This document shows, piece after piece, positions 29,404-35,720 of a DNA stretch of 35,720 nt (the first letter of the stretch is position 1; each line of letters starts with the position of its first letter). Location of the stretch: positions 1-35,720 of the forward strand of contig CACLXJ010000001.1 of assembly GCA_902610845.1 (NCBI GenBank), written 5' to 3'. Origin of the DNA: an uncultured Alphaproteobacteria bacterium (GTDB lineage Bacteria > Pseudomonadota > Alphaproteobacteria > HIMB59 > GCA-002718135). The translations under genes were made by a program, and so were the position numbers. The notes beneath the pieces are model-generated. The model was given only the letters and a program-made list of their open reading frames with translations. It did not search any database and was not told the DNA's origin.

Positions 29404-30473
29404 CAGTACCCTTTCATAATACTATAATCGAAAGTAATTGTAAGATTTTTCCATAGATTATATTTATCTTTTGGAAGTTTTAACGGTGTACATTCTGGGT
29501 TTAAGAGAGTTCTCATTGCGCTATCAGTAATCGGTCCATAAAAAGGATTTGTTTTAGCTATATTTGTGTCAACAATGCGGATACTATTTGGTGAAACCTT
29601 CATATTTTGTAATACTTTAGCTGAAATTGTTACTTTGTCCCCTCTTTCTATAACTGCACCTGCTGGAGCATTCCAACAAGAAGATAATTGCTGCCTCAAC
29701 ATGTCTATTTCAGATATTGATAGCATTACATTGTCATCAGTATCATCTGTACTTTTATTATCAACTTCTTCAACCTCTTCTTTAACCTCATTTTGAACCA
29801 TATTTGTTTTTTCATTTCTTAAATCTTTAAGCATTGATGCTATGCTAAAATCTTTTTCAGGTTTCGGCTTTGGTTTAGATACGGCTTTATCACTTTCCAA
29901 TTTTGGTTTATCCTTTATGTTTGTTTCAACATCTAAATCTGATTTAACATTTTCATTATTTATATTTTTTGGCTTTGGTTTGAGTTTTGGTTTAATTATA
30001 TCAGTTTTAATTGTTTCTATTTTTTTCTTAGCCTCTAAAGTTTCCTTTTCTTTGATATCTACTTTTTTTGTTTCCTTAACTTCTAAATTTGGAGTTTGTT
30101 TCATTTCCAAAACTGGTTGATTTGGGTTAGTTTTTTCTTCAATTTCAGTTTTATTTATTTCAACATTTTTTTTTACTTCTAATTGATCTGATGAATTAAA
30201 TTTTTTTTGCTTAGTAATTGTTTCCTTATTTTTATTTTCTGGTTTTTCAGTATCAGATTTTTTCAAATTTGTATTTTCATCAATATTAAGTATTTCAATA
30301 GGTATTACGTTTGGAATGTAGATTTCTTTAGGAGAAAAAAAATTTGGTAAGCCTACCATGAACAAAAGGATAATTAAATGTATTAGTGTTGAAAAAATAA
30401 CTCCTGATGTTTTAGGATTTAAATTTTCAAAAAAGTTTATAATTTTTAAACTATTATAGCTTATACGATCCAT
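29403..30473 (-). CDS. tolA: Tol-Pal system protein TolA
   Basis: An N-terminal membrane helix (about 24-43) is followed by a long Lys/Glu/Pro-rich, repeat-like periplasmic stalk (about 60-235, with KPKLKPKPK and SKPKPKPEKD stretches). The C-terminal domain (about 255-356) contains LRQQLSSCWNAPAGA and a Cys pair, with LNPEC later on. TolA spans the periplasm and transmits TolQR motor force to TolB/Pal. The stalk is low-complexity and poorly conserved, so identity rests on the two ends and the operon position. Confidence 0.9.
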   Translation of the reverse strand: MDRISYNSLKIINFFENLNPKTSGVIFSTLIHLIILLFMVGLPNFFSPKEIYIPNVIPIEILNIDENTNLKKSDTEKPENKNKETITKQKKFNSSDQLEVKKNVEINKTEIEEKTNPNQPVLEMKQTPNLEVKETKKVDIKEKETLEAKKKIETIKTDIIKPKLKPKPKNINNENVKSDLDVETNIKDKPKLESDKAVSKPKPKPEKDFSIASMLKDLRNEKTNMVQNEVKEEVEEVDNKSTDDTDDNVMLSISEIDMLRQQLSSCWNAPAGAVIERGDKVTISAKVLQNMKVSPNSIRIVDTNIAKTNPFYGPITDSAMRTLLNPECTPLKLPKDKYNLWKNLTITFDYSIMKGY

Positions 30474-30902
30474 CTATTGCTCAAGATTTTGAGTAATTAA
30501 TGCAACTTTAATATATCCTGCTGAATTTATTATGGACATAATTTCCATAATCCTTCCATAAGCTACTACTCTATCACCTCGTATATAAATTCTTGCTTCA
30601 GTATTTTGTTCAGTAATAGCGTTTAGTCTAGGAATTAAATTTTCTACTTCAACCTTTGATTCTCCAATGTAGACTTCTCCGTCTAACTTAACGGTTATCT
30701 CAATTGGATCTTTAATATCAGTTAATGCAGTAGCTTTAACCTTTGGTAAATCAACTTTAATCCCAACCGTTAGGAGAGGTGCGGTAACCATAAAAACAAT
30801 TAGTAAAACAAGCATAACATCCACAAAAGGTGTAACGTTAATTTCACTCATTTGAGTGTACCTTTGCTTCTTTCGTTTGTTTAAATTATTTGAGGTAATC
30901 AA
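30474..30902 (-). CDS. tolR: Tol-Pal system proton channel protein TolR (ExbD family)
   Basis: This 142-residue inner-membrane protein has a single helix (about 24-44, FVDVMLVLLIVFMVTAPLL). The essential proton-conducting Asp is residue 28 in INVTPFVDVM. A small periplasmic domain (DKRVAYGRIM-like segment RGDRVVAYGRIMEI) follows. With TolQ it forms the proton-driven motor. It starts 1 bp after the tolQ stop and abuts tolA. Confidence 0.95.
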   Translation of the reverse strand: MITSNNLNKRKKQRYTQMSEINVTPFVDVMLVLLIVFMVTAPLLTVGIKVDLPKVKATALTDIKDPIEITVKLDGEVYIGESKVEVENLIPRLNAITEQNTEARIYIRGDRVVAYGRIMEIMSIINSAGYIKVALITQNLEQ

Positions 30903-30903
30903 T

Positions 30904-31617
30904 TTATTTTTTCTCTAATTGTCTAAAAAAAATTGTTGAGAATTCATCCATAAATGTTTCCAAGGATATAAAATATTTTGATAAATCGTTTGAAATTTTA
31001 TTGTAGGCAACTACTGCAGGTATAGCCACAAAAAGACCTAATGCAGTTGCAAAAAGGGCCTCAGCAATTCCTGGTGCGACTACTGCTAAATTTGTATTTT
31101 GAGCTATTGCAATAGATTTAAAACTATTCATTATACCCCAGACTGTTCCAAATAACCCAATAAAAGGTGCAGTTGATCCAGCAGTTGCGAGGAATGTTAA
31201 ATTTCTTTCAACATTTTCACTTTCTTTATTAAAAACAACTGTCATTGATCTCATCATTCTATCTTTTAAAGAATTAATATCAGATGTATCATTTTCGAAC
31301 TGAGTTTTACTTTTTTTCCACTCTAAAATTGCAGCACAAAATAATTTTGATTTTGGATCTGTCTGATTAAAGTTTAAAGTTTCATATAAATCTTCAAATG
31401 AATTTCCAGACCAAAAAATATCTTCAAATTCTTTTTCAAGTTTTTTTAATTGTCTAATTCTTAAAATTTTTGAAATTATTACATTCCAAGAATAAAGAGA
31501 GGCTAGAATTAAAATTATAATTACAGATTTAACTACAAGGTCAGCTTGCATAAATAACGCAAGCATTGAAAAATCTGGAGCTTCTGTCGATAAATTGGTA
31601 CTATTTATATCTGCCAT
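30904..31617 (-). CDS. tolQ: Tol-Pal system protein TolQ (ExbB family)
   Basis: This 237-residue protein has three transmembrane helices (about 30-50, 140-160, 180-203). The family core is FLATAGSTAPFIGLFGTVWG in the second helix, and GIAEALFATALGLFVAIPAV forms the third. It is the stator subunit of the Tol proton motor. It begins 5 bp after the small nuclease gene, in the slot normally following ybgC. Confidence 0.95.
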   Translation of the reverse strand: MADINSTNLSTEAPDFSMLALFMQADLVVKSVIIILILASLYSWNVIISKILRIRQLKKLEKEFEDIFWSGNSFEDLYETLNFNQTDPKSKLFCAAILEWKKSKTQFENDTSDINSLKDRMMRSMTVVFNKESENVERNLTFLATAGSTAPFIGLFGTVWGIMNSFKSIAIAQNTNLAVVAPGIAEALFATALGLFVAIPAVVAYNKISNDLSKYFISLETFMDEFSTIFFRQLEKK

Positions 31618-31622
31618 AATAA

Positions 31623-31916
31623 TTATTTTTTAATTTTTTCAAGATCACTACTATGAACCATAACCCAAAAACCTGGTCTATTTTTTTCACATAATGCTAT
31701 TACTGGTGTCTTACCCTCTTCTTTAGCAAGCTTTGCGGTATCATCCCACAAGCTAATTGCTGTATGTTTTGCTCTTAATTTACATTCTATAAAAAGATCT
31801 TCATGAATTACATCAGCCCGTGTAACTTTACCATTACCTCCACTCAAAGGTGTCCTTTGACCATTAAAATAATTTGCAACATCTCTTTCCCTTTTTTTCC
31901 AAGCTTTATCAGGCAT
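31623..31916 (-). CDS. PD-(D/E)XK nuclease, Hjc-like putative Holliday-junction resolvase (97 aa)
   Basis: The catalytic pattern is visible: Glu10 in a first helix (KKRERDVANYF), a glycine-rich LSGGNGK turn, Asp35 (RADVI), then Glu44-Cys-Lys46 (LFIECKLR). After these come a helix (DDTAKLAKEEGKTPVIAL) and a terminal GFWVMVHSSDLEKI strand. The spacing and order resemble archaeal Hjc resolvases (Glu-Arg start, Asp, Glu-x-Lys), as far as one can align by eye. Small phage and bacterial PDDEXK proteins share the same fold, so a different DNA substrate is possible. It stands between yebC (14 bp) and tolQ (5 bp), where alphaproteobacteria usually have ruvC-ruvA-ruvB-ybgC. Confidence 0.7.
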   Translation of the reverse strand: MPDKAWKKRERDVANYFNGQRTPLSGGNGKVTRADVIHEDLFIECKLRAKHTAISLWDDTAKLAKEEGKTPVIALCEKNRPGFWVMVHSSDLEKIKK

Positions 31917-31930
31917 CTATATTCCTTTCA

Positions 31931-32680
31931 TTAGGCTGTGAGTGAAGAAAATATATTATCATCAACTTCAAAATTTGACGATACAACTTGAACGTCGTCA
32001 TTGTCTTCTAAAACTTCAAGTAATTTAAATAGTTTGTCTGCTGTATCTTTTCCAATATTTATATTATTTTTACTTTTCCAGATTAAATTTGCAGAGTTAG
32101 TCTGACCATACTGTTTAATTAATTTATCATTAAGTTCATGCAAATTATTTTGATCACAGTATATTGAATATTCAGTGTCATTAATTTCATAATCTTCACT
32201 ATTATTTTCAATAAGAAATTCTAGAAGCTGATCTTCTTTTACTAAGTTTTTATCAAGAGTGATATTTCCAAATCTATCAAAACCAAAACTAACACTACCT
32301 GTTTCACCCAAATTACCTCCATGTTTGCTAAAAGATGATCTTATCTCTGCAGCTGTTCTATTTTTATTATTTGTAAGGGCCTCAACTATTATTGCTACAC
32401 CTTGAGGTCCATACCCCTCATATCTTACTTCTTCATAATTACTATCAGGGTCATTCCCTTGACCTTTTTTAATTGCTCTCTCAATGTTATCTTTTGGCAT
32501 ATTTAGAGATTTGGCTGAAGCAATTGCAGATCTTAATCTAATATTACTTTCAATATCTTCACCACCGACTTTGACTGCAACAGATATTTCTCTTCCAAGT
32601 CTTGAAAATACCTTTGCTCTTTTTTTATCTTGAGCACCTTTTCGATGCATAATATTTTTAAACTTGGAGTGTCCTGCCAT
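31931..32680 (-). CDS. yebC: YebC/PmpR-family protein (TACO1-like)
   Basis: The hallmark N-terminus MAGHSKFKNIMHRKGAQD is followed by KRAKVFSRLGREI, NMPKDNIERAIKKG, YEGYGPQGVAIIVEALTNN and GGNLGETGSVSFGF. Length 249 is standard. Members act as transcription factors or as translation factors that help ribosomes through proline stretches. It probably heads the yebC-nuclease-tolQRAB transcription unit. Confidence 0.94.
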   Translation of the reverse strand: MAGHSKFKNIMHRKGAQDKKRAKVFSRLGREISVAVKVGGEDIESNIRLRSAIASAKSLNMPKDNIERAIKKGQGNDPDSNYEEVRYEGYGPQGVAIIVEALTNNKNRTAAEIRSSFSKHGGNLGETGSVSFGFDRFGNITLDKNLVKEDQLLEFLIENNSEDYEINDTEYSIYCDQNNLHELNDKLIKQYGQTNSANLIWKSKNNINIGKDTADKLFKLLEVLEDNDDVQVVSSNFEVDDNIFSSLTA

Positions 32681-32719
32681 TTCTAGTAGATTTATAAATA
32701 TTTTATCCGATGTTAGTAA

Positions 32720-32752
32720 AGATATAAAATATTAGATAAATGTGTCTAATAT
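32720..32752 (-). terminator. candidate weak terminator after ymdB
   Basis: In the 79-bp gap between the ymdB stop and the yebC start, the minus strand reads ATATTAGA, an 8-nt loop, TCTAATAT, then TTTATAT. The 8-bp inverted repeat is perfect but almost all A/T, and the U tract is short. It may be a weak terminator of the zapA-fau-ymdB unit, or a chance palindrome. Confidence 0.35.
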
Positions 32753-32759
32753 ATGTAAA

Positions 32760-33551
32760 TTATGTCTCTTGAATTGGGATGATATTTTTGGCTAAGCCAT
32801 TATTAATATCAATTTCTATTAAAGCTCCACATATAGTTATATTTTCATTAGCAGGTGTAAATCTACCTTCAGCCCTATATCCCTTAACAAATCCATGTAT
32901 TGGATTATTTATATCGAAACCAATTATCGAATTGTAATCACCTGACATTCCAACATCAGTTTGATAAGCTGTACCTTTGGGTAAAATAACACTGTCTGCT
33001 GTTGGCACATGAGTATGTGTACCTAAAACTGCCGTAACTTGTCCATCAACATAATATCCAAATGCCTTTTTTTCAGAAGTTGCTTCACCATGCATATCAA
33101 TAATTATCGCATCACATGTACTACCTAATTTCTCTTTTTGAAGAAATTCAATTATACTTTTAAATGGATCATCTAATGATAAATTCATAAATAATCTTAG
33201 CATTACTTGTACTACGATAATTTTTTTTCCATTTAAAAGTTCAAACTTATAATATCCTTTTCCAGGAACGCCATCAGGGTAATTCAAAGCTCTGATTATC
33301 TTTGGATTTTCTTCAATATAAGACAGCATATCTTTTTGATCCCATGCATGATTCCCAAGTGTAAGTAGATCTAATCCGCTGGAAAATAATTCTTCTGCAT
33401 CCTTTTTAGAAAGTCCATAACCAGAAGTAGCATTTTCACCATTAGCAATAATCATGTCTGTATTGTATTTAGATTTGAGTGTTGGTATAATTTTTTTAAT
33501 TTTTTTTCGTGACTCCTTACCGACAATATCACCTATAAAAAGAATTTTCAT
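32760..33551 (-). CDS. ymdB: YmdB-type metallophosphoesterase (TIGR00282 family)
   Basis: This calcineurin-like phosphoesterase of 263 residues has metal-binding motifs IGDIVGK (5-11), NGEN (37-40), GNHAWDQKD and the later GTHTHVPTAD. In Bacillus and Deinococcus relatives the family hydrolyses 2',3'-cyclic nucleotides and influences RNA turnover; the role in alphaproteobacteria is not established. Its start overlaps the formyl-THF cyclo-ligase stop by 4 bp, a familiar alphaproteobacterial pairing. Confidence 0.9.
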   Translation of the reverse strand: MKILFIGDIVGKESRKKIKKIIPTLKSKYNTDMIIANGENATSGYGLSKKDAEELFSSGLDLLTLGNHAWDQKDMLSYIEENPKIIRALNYPDGVPGKGYYKFELLNGKKIIVVQVMLRLFMNLSLDDPFKSIIEFLQKEKLGSTCDAIIIDMHGEATSEKKAFGYYVDGQVTAVLGTHTHVPTADSVILPKGTAYQTDVGMSGDYNSIIGFDINNPIHGFVKGYRAEGRFTPANENITICGALIEIDINNGLAKNIIPIQET

Positions 33552-34129
33552 TGAAAACTATATAAATTTTTTTCAGTAATAACATAATCCACTTTAAAAT
33601 CAAATTTGTCTATGGGTATGTAATCTAACTTTTGTTCTTCAAATGCATAGGCTACAGAGATGAATCTATGATTAATTATATTTAAATAAGCAAAAGTCCT
33701 GTCATAATAACCTCCCCCATAACCTAATCTATTTCCCTTATTATCAAAAGCTAAGCAAGGTACAAAAATTAATTCAGGATTTAAAATTTTATTATTATTT
33801 TGAGGCTCTGATATATTCATATGTCCTTTTACAAAATTCTCTTCACTCTTAAATTGCTTAAAGATTAAATGACTATTTTTTTTCTCAATTACAGGAAGAC
33901 ATAAAATTTTATTTTTAATAAAGATAAGATTGTTAAGCTCTCTTGTATTTATCTCAGAATTTATAGAAATAAAACTAGATACTATTTTGATTTCTTGAAA
34001 GTTAATTTTTTCAAAAAATTCATTAAACAAAGATAAAGCAAAATGAGATGGCTTGTTATTAAAAATCTTATCTCTTATAATTTTTTGTTTTTTTCTGATA
34101 ATTGATTTTTCATCTTTAATTTTATTCAT
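33548..34129 (-). CDS. 5-formyltetrahydrofolate cyclo-ligase
   Basis: This enzyme converts 5-formyl-THF to 5,10-methenyl-THF using ATP, salvaging a folate storage form. The family signature LGYGGGYYDRTFAYL lies near residues 138-152, preceded by PELIFVPCLAFD. The N-terminal KSIIRKKQKIIRDKI is the usual basic start. Length 193 is typical. It overlaps zapA by 8 bp; the 6S RNA gene that often lies between them in alphaproteobacteria has no room here. Confidence 0.9.
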   Translation of the reverse strand: MNKIKDEKSIIRKKQKIIRDKIFNNKPSHFALSLFNEFFEKINFQEIKIVSSFISINSEINTRELNNLIFIKNKILCLPVIEKKNSHLIFKQFKSEENFVKGHMNISEPQNNNKILNPELIFVPCLAFDNKGNRLGYGGGYYDRTFAYLNIINHRFISVAYAFEEQKLDYIPIDKFDFKVDYVITEKNLYSFQ

Positions 34130-34541
34130 AATAAGAATTCTTAATTATATCAATTAAACCCTCTACTTTTTTATTTATTTCATCAAATTCTTGATCTAAT
34201 TTAAATTTTTCATTTTCTAAAATTTTTTTTTCATTTTGTAGTTTTTGTATTTTGTCTTTAAGTTCTAAATTGTTCTTTAGATATTCTTCATTCTTGGCAT
34301 CATTTACTTCTGAACTTCTTTCTATATTTAATTTTTCTGAAAGCTCTGCTTGAAGCTCAATAGAGAGAAGTGATAACAATATGTTATCACTTATTTTTCC
34401 ATTAGAATATTTTGGATTTTGTAATTTATCATCAATTTTTTCATTAATTAAATTTATTGAATCTATTATTTTTTTTTCATCTTTTTTTTCATATTCTAAT
34501 GATATTTCTCTATTTAAAATTTTTGTCTTATAAAAAGGCAT
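34122..34541 (-). CDS. zapA: cell division protein ZapA-like
   Basis: This 139-residue protein has a short N-terminal globular part: ILNREISLEYEKKDEKKIIDSINLINEKID, the ZapA beta-hairpin and helix. A long coiled coil (about 70-130) rich in Lys, Glu and Leu follows. ZapA cross-links FtsZ filaments. Assignment relies on the N-terminal pattern and on its place between a small coiled-coil gene and formyl-THF cyclo-ligase, since coiled coils alone are not diagnostic. Confidence 0.75.
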   Translation of the reverse strand: MPFYKTKILNREISLEYEKKDEKKIIDSINLINEKIDDKLQNPKYSNGKISDNILLSLLSIELQAELSEKLNIERSSEVNDAKNEEYLKNNLELKDKIQKLQNEKKILENEKFKLDQEFDEINKKVEGLIDIIKNSYYE

Positions 34542-34543
34542 GG

Positions 34544-34732
34544 TTATTTCTTAATTAGAAGTTCCAATTCATCAATATACTCTGACATTTGTTTTCGTAA
34601 ATTTTTAATTTCATTTTCAAGATTTTTAATTTTTTCTTTTTTGGAAATATGATGATCACTAAAATCTTCTAAAGCTGATCTTAGATTATTTAAGTTTTCG
34701 CTTAGAACTGTAATTTTTTTTTGTATTTCCAT
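34544..34732 (-). CDS. small coiled-coil protein upstream of zapA (62 aa)
   Basis: The protein is almost entirely heptad-patterned helix (LSENLNNLRSALEDF, then KIKNLENEIKNLRKQMSEYI) with no membrane segment. Alphaproteobacteria often carry a comparable short coiled-coil gene (DUF4164-like) between tkt and zapA, and it may act with ZapA at the division site. That is inference from position. It ends 2 bp before the zapA start. A good promoter lies so close to its ATG that the mRNA may have no leader. Confidence 0.7.
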   Translation of the reverse strand: MEIQKKITVLSENLNNLRSALEDFSDHHISKKEKIKNLENEIKNLRKQMSEYIDELELLIKK

Positions 34733-34738
34733 TATAAT

Positions 34739-34767
34739 TTTATAGTTTGTAATTTTATAATTGTCAC
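34739..34767 (-). promoter_or_regulatory. promoter of the coiled-coil/zapA/fau/ymdB unit
   Basis: On the minus strand GTGACA (34767-34762) and TATAAA (34744-34739) are separated by exactly 17 bp; each hexamer matches 5 of 6 consensus bases. Counting from the -10, transcription would begin at about 34732, the A of the ATG. Confidence 0.5.
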
Positions 34768-34788
34768 TGTAATGAACCCATATTAAAT
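34761..34788 (+). promoter_or_regulatory. tkt: candidate tkt promoter, sharing its -35 with the divergent promoter
   Basis: TTGTCA (34761-34766, 5 of 6 consensus) and TTAAAT (34783-34788, 4 of 6) are 16 bp apart, giving a start near 34795 and a leader of about 23 nt with AAAGG before the TTG start. The -35 covers the same bases as the minus-strand -35 at 34762-34767. Confidence 0.4.
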
Positions 34789-34817
34789 AATTTTATATCA
34801 ACCATAAAGGTAAGTAT

Positions 34818-35720
34818 TTGAATAATTTAAATAATATCAACAATCTAAGACAATTATCAAATTGTATTAGATTTTTATCAATGGATGCCGTGGAAAAAGC
34901 AAAATCTGGTCATCCTGGTATGCCTATGGGTATGGCAGACATCGCAACAATTCTTTATAAAAATCATTTAAAGTTTAATCCGAATGATCCGGAGTGGATT
35001 GATAGAGATAGATTAATTATTTCAAATGGGCATGGCTCAATGCTTTTATACTCTTGTTTGTATCTAACAGGATACAAAGACATTGACATAAATCAAGTTA
35101 AAAATTTTAGACAATTACATAATAAAACTGCAGGTCACCCAGAATACGGAAGTGCAGAAGGGATAGAAACAACTACTGGGCCTTTGTCTCAAGGTTTAGC
35201 AAATGCAGTTGGAATGGCGCTAGCAGAAAAAAAATTATCAAATAATTATGGAAAAGAATTATTCGATCATTACACTTATGTTTTTGCTGGAGATGGATGC
35301 TTAATGGAAGGTTTAAGTCATGAAGCGTGTAGTCTCGCAGGACATTTAAAATTAAATAAGCTTATTATGTTTTTTGATAACAATTCTATTTCCATAGATG
35401 GATCAACCGATCTTTCAGTTTCAGATAATGTGAAAAAAAGATTTGAAGCTTATAATTGGAATATAATTGAAATAGATGGTCATAAGTATGAGGAAATTGA
35501 TCAAGCTATAATTCAAGCAAAAAAAAATGATGCTCCAACAATTATATCTTGTAAAACTAAAATTGGTTTTGGCTCTCCAAACAAAGAGGGTTCAGCTTCA
35601 TCACATGGTTCACCCCTTGGTGAAGATGAAATCAGTTTAACAAGAAAAAAATTAGAATGGAATTATTCGCCGTTTGAAATTCCAAATGATTTACTAAGTG
35701 ATTGGAGAAGTTTCTATAAA
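34818..35720 (+). CDS. tkt: transketolase, N-terminal part (runs off the right edge)
   Basis: This thiamine-diphosphate enzyme of the non-oxidative pentose phosphate pathway is present as 301 codons of roughly 660. The frame is open upstream to a stop at 34788, and the only sensible start is TTG 34818, with AAAGG 7 bp before it. This gives [20 protein letters not shown] ahead of the conserved core. Visible motifs are [11 protein letters not shown] (His32), [23 protein letters not shown] and the ThDP/Mg motif GDGCLMEG (158-165) with DNN downstream. The Pyr domain and C-terminus lie outside the window. Confidence 0.93.
   Translation, partial: MNNLNNINNLRQLSNCIRFLSMDAVEKAKSGHPGMPMGMADIATILYKNHLKFNPNDPEWIDRDRLIISNGHGSMLLYSCLYLTGYKDIDINQVKNFRQLHNKTAGHPEYGSAEGIETTTGPLSQGLANAVGMALAEKKLSNNYGKELFDHYTYVFAGDGCLMEGLSHEACSLAGHLKLNKLIMFFDNNSISIDGSTDLSVSDNVKKRFEAYNWNIIEIDGHKYEEIDQAIIQAKKNDAPTIISCKTKIGFGSPNKEGSASSHGSPLGEDEISLTRKKLEWNYSPFEIPNDLLSDWRSFYK

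Noticed and set aside
29566-30120. Two plus-strand open frames opposite tolA
   Set aside because: They arise from the reverse reading of the Lys/Glu/Pro-rich tolA stalk, giving low-complexity Ser/Phe/Leu strings.
29930-30250. Repetitive Lys/Pro codon tracts resembling a tandem DNA repeat
   Set aside because: They are the protein-level low-complexity stalk of TolA without a fixed DNA repeat unit.

Overview
The window is a very AT-rich, tightly packed stretch of chromosome from a streamlined alphaproteobacterium. Several conserved alphaproteobacterial blocks are present (tolQRAB-pal-cpoB-tilS-ftsH-glmM, rluD-rpoH-purA, and tkt/small coiled coil/zapA/formyl-THF cyclo-ligase/ymdB/yebC). RpoH carries a clear RpoH box, intergenic gaps are tiny, and neighbouring genes commonly overlap by 1-15 bp. 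This resembles the SAR11/HIMB59-like marine lineages, but the placement is an inference from style and gene order. No mobile element, integrase, CRISPR array or phage block is visible, and there is no gene-free stretch over 300 bp.

Layout. (1) 1-536: the 3' end of an rlmB-type rRNA methyltransferase and a tRNA-Thr(UGU). (2) 588-9275: a formate dehydrogenase island. It holds a two-subunit cytoplasmic NAD-dependent enzyme (fdhB with NuoE and NuoF parts fused, then fdhA) and a 40-residue lipoprotein. It also holds a TusA-like sulfur carrier, moeA, mobB, a tungstate-type permease (tupB), fdhD and mobA. The heterodimer with a fused beta subunit matches the tungsten enzyme FDH1 of Methylorubrum extorquens in architecture, and the Tup-type permease agrees with tungsten use. 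(3) 9327-13030: a probable sulfur-oxyanion/stress block: a YeiH-type exporter, a TSUP (TauE/SafE) exporter, an unknown membrane protein, a TIGR02186-type exported protein and a universal stress protein. (4) 13035-23495: housekeeping genes: pyrE, a small nucleotidyltransferase, pdxH, fabI, aroC, tlyA, xseB, a small membrane protein, rluD, rpoH, purA, hisZ and glmM. (5) 23540-32680: ftsH, tilS, the Tol-Pal cell-envelope system, a small nuclease and yebC. (6) 32760-35720: ymdB-like phosphoesterase, 5-formyl-THF cyclo-ligase, zapA, a small coiled-coil gene and, divergently, the first 301 codons of transketolase.

How the parts fit together. Region 2 contains much of what a bis-MGD formate dehydrogenase needs: enzyme, metal insertion, nucleotide attachment, cofactor sulfuration and part of a metal transporter. 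Formate oxidation would give NADH. Together with the sulfite-type exporters of region 3, this could handle the carbon and sulfur ends of organosulfur or C1 compound breakdown; that link is a hypothesis.

The most unusual points are four. A 97-residue protein with the catalytic layout of an archaeal Hjc-type Holliday-junction resolvase sits exactly where relatives encode ruvC-ruvA-ruvB-ybgC. The tungstate permease lacks its binding protein and ATPase nearby. All four convergent pairs of protein genes overlap at their 3' ends. The tkt/coiled-coil intergenic region has a divergent promoter pair that appears to share one -35 element.
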